The notes beneath the pieces are model-generated. The model worked only from the letters and a program-made list of their open reading frames with translations. It ran no database searches and had not been told where the DNA came from. Positions 63,743 through 64,000 of a stretch of DNA of 64,000 nt are shown piece after piece. This stretch comes from Dyadobacter psychrotolerans (GTDB lineage: Bacteria; Bacteroidota; Bacteroidia; Cytophagales; Spirosomataceae). The first letter of the stretch is position 1. Each line of letters opens with the position of its first letter. A program made the position numbers and the translations under genes. Where the stretch lies: contig NZ_SMFL01000004.1 of assembly GCF_004349265.1 (NCBI RefSeq), positions 616,443 to 680,442 of the forward strand, given 5' to 3'.

Positions 63743-64000
63743 ATGAATGTTAATGACTTACAAAGAAATAAAAAAAGCAGACGATCTGTACTTTTTAAGA
63801 GAAAAGTTGTGGAAATTTACCGTGCAGAGTTATCCAGTCAATTTGAGATCCAACAGAGTCTCCACATCTCGCAGACAGAACTTCGCCAAATGAACCGGTG
63901 GTACTTTAAGCACCGGTTAAGACCTTATTTTTCCCTTTCATTTTATAACAGAACTACTATGAAAAAGAAAACCGATGCGTCTTATTTGAAGGCTTTGGAA
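63743..64000 (+). CDS. IS3-OrfA-like helix-turn-helix protein, 5' part
   Basis: The frame is open for 86 codons to the window edge. A basic start (NKKSRRSVLFKRKVVEIYRAEL), a helix-turn-helix-like middle (FEIQQSLHISQTELRQMNRWYFKH) and the beginning of a likely leucine-zipper part (KKKTDASYLKALE) resemble OrfA of IS3-type transposases in Bacteroidota. Neither inverted repeat nor OrfB can be seen, as the window stops here. A domesticated HTH regulator is the alternative. Confidence 0.55.
   Translation, partial: MNVNDLQRNKKSRRSVLFKRKVVEIYRAELSSQFEIQQSLHISQTELRQMNRWYFKHRLRPYFSLSFYNRTTMKKKTDASYLKALE

Overview
The window looks like a chromosomal segment of a Bacteroidota bacterium of the Cytophagales type (Dyadobacter/Spirosoma-like is my best guess, from protein style only). 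Reasons: two SusC/SusD pairs, many lipoproteins, almost no Shine-Dalgarno sequences, and promoters of the Bacteroidota form TTG-N20-TAnnTTTG that can be read directly upstream of a tRNA-Thr, a tRNA-Lys, a tyrosine-phosphatase-like gene and a blaI-like gene. No database search was possible; names rest on motif and family recognition.

Region 1 (1-21.8 kb) is dominated by what reads as a phosphate-ester acquisition locus: a PhoX/DUF839-like lipoprotein, a di-haem cytochrome c peroxidase, a glycerophosphodiester phosphodiesterase, a SusC/SusD pair, a phospholipase C/GDPD-alkaline phosphatase fusion, a GH92 (alpha-mannosidase family) enzyme, an exported endonuclease/exonuclease/phosphatase-fold enzyme and a second PhoX-style beta-propeller lipoprotein. 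Embedded in it is a three-gene minus-strand operon (two GT4 glycosyltransferases, one SQD2-like, around a flippase-like membrane protein), which could make phosphorus-free glycolipids. I infer a unit that both harvests phosphate from organic polymers and spares it in the membrane. The left edge holds the end of a WD40 protein and a small four-repeat WD40 lipoprotein.

Region 2 (22-30.6 kb): a tricorn-like S41 protease, then a scar made of a sulfatase C-terminus and a truncated SusC N-terminus, then a small integrative-element remnant next to tRNA-Lys. This element carries a DUF695 protein, an unknown protein and a tyrosine recombinase split by one in-frame TAG. A 29-base palindrome lies over the recombinase promoter.

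Region 3 (30.6-47.1 kb) is mostly housekeeping: BatE-like protein, CHRD lipoprotein, DEAD-box helicase, cbpM/cbpA chaperone pair, VF530-type protein, Gfo/Idh/MocA oxidoreductase, isochorismatase-like hydrolase, miaA, citrate synthase, pdxH, a DUF349 protein and tRNA-Thr. Its most unusual part is a blaI-type repressor with a dyad over its own, apparently leaderless, promoter, followed by an M56 (BlaR1-like) protease fused to BamA-like POTRA domains.

Region 4 (47.2-64 kb): a lipoprotein tyrosine phosphatase with three 14-bp repeats in its leader, a second SusC/SusD pair without enzymes, a fused trehalose-phosphate synthase/phosphatase, a GntP-family permease paired with a D-threonine aldolase/D-serine dehydratase-like enzyme, gyrA, a TPR protein and, at the right edge, the start of an IS3-OrfA-like reading frame.
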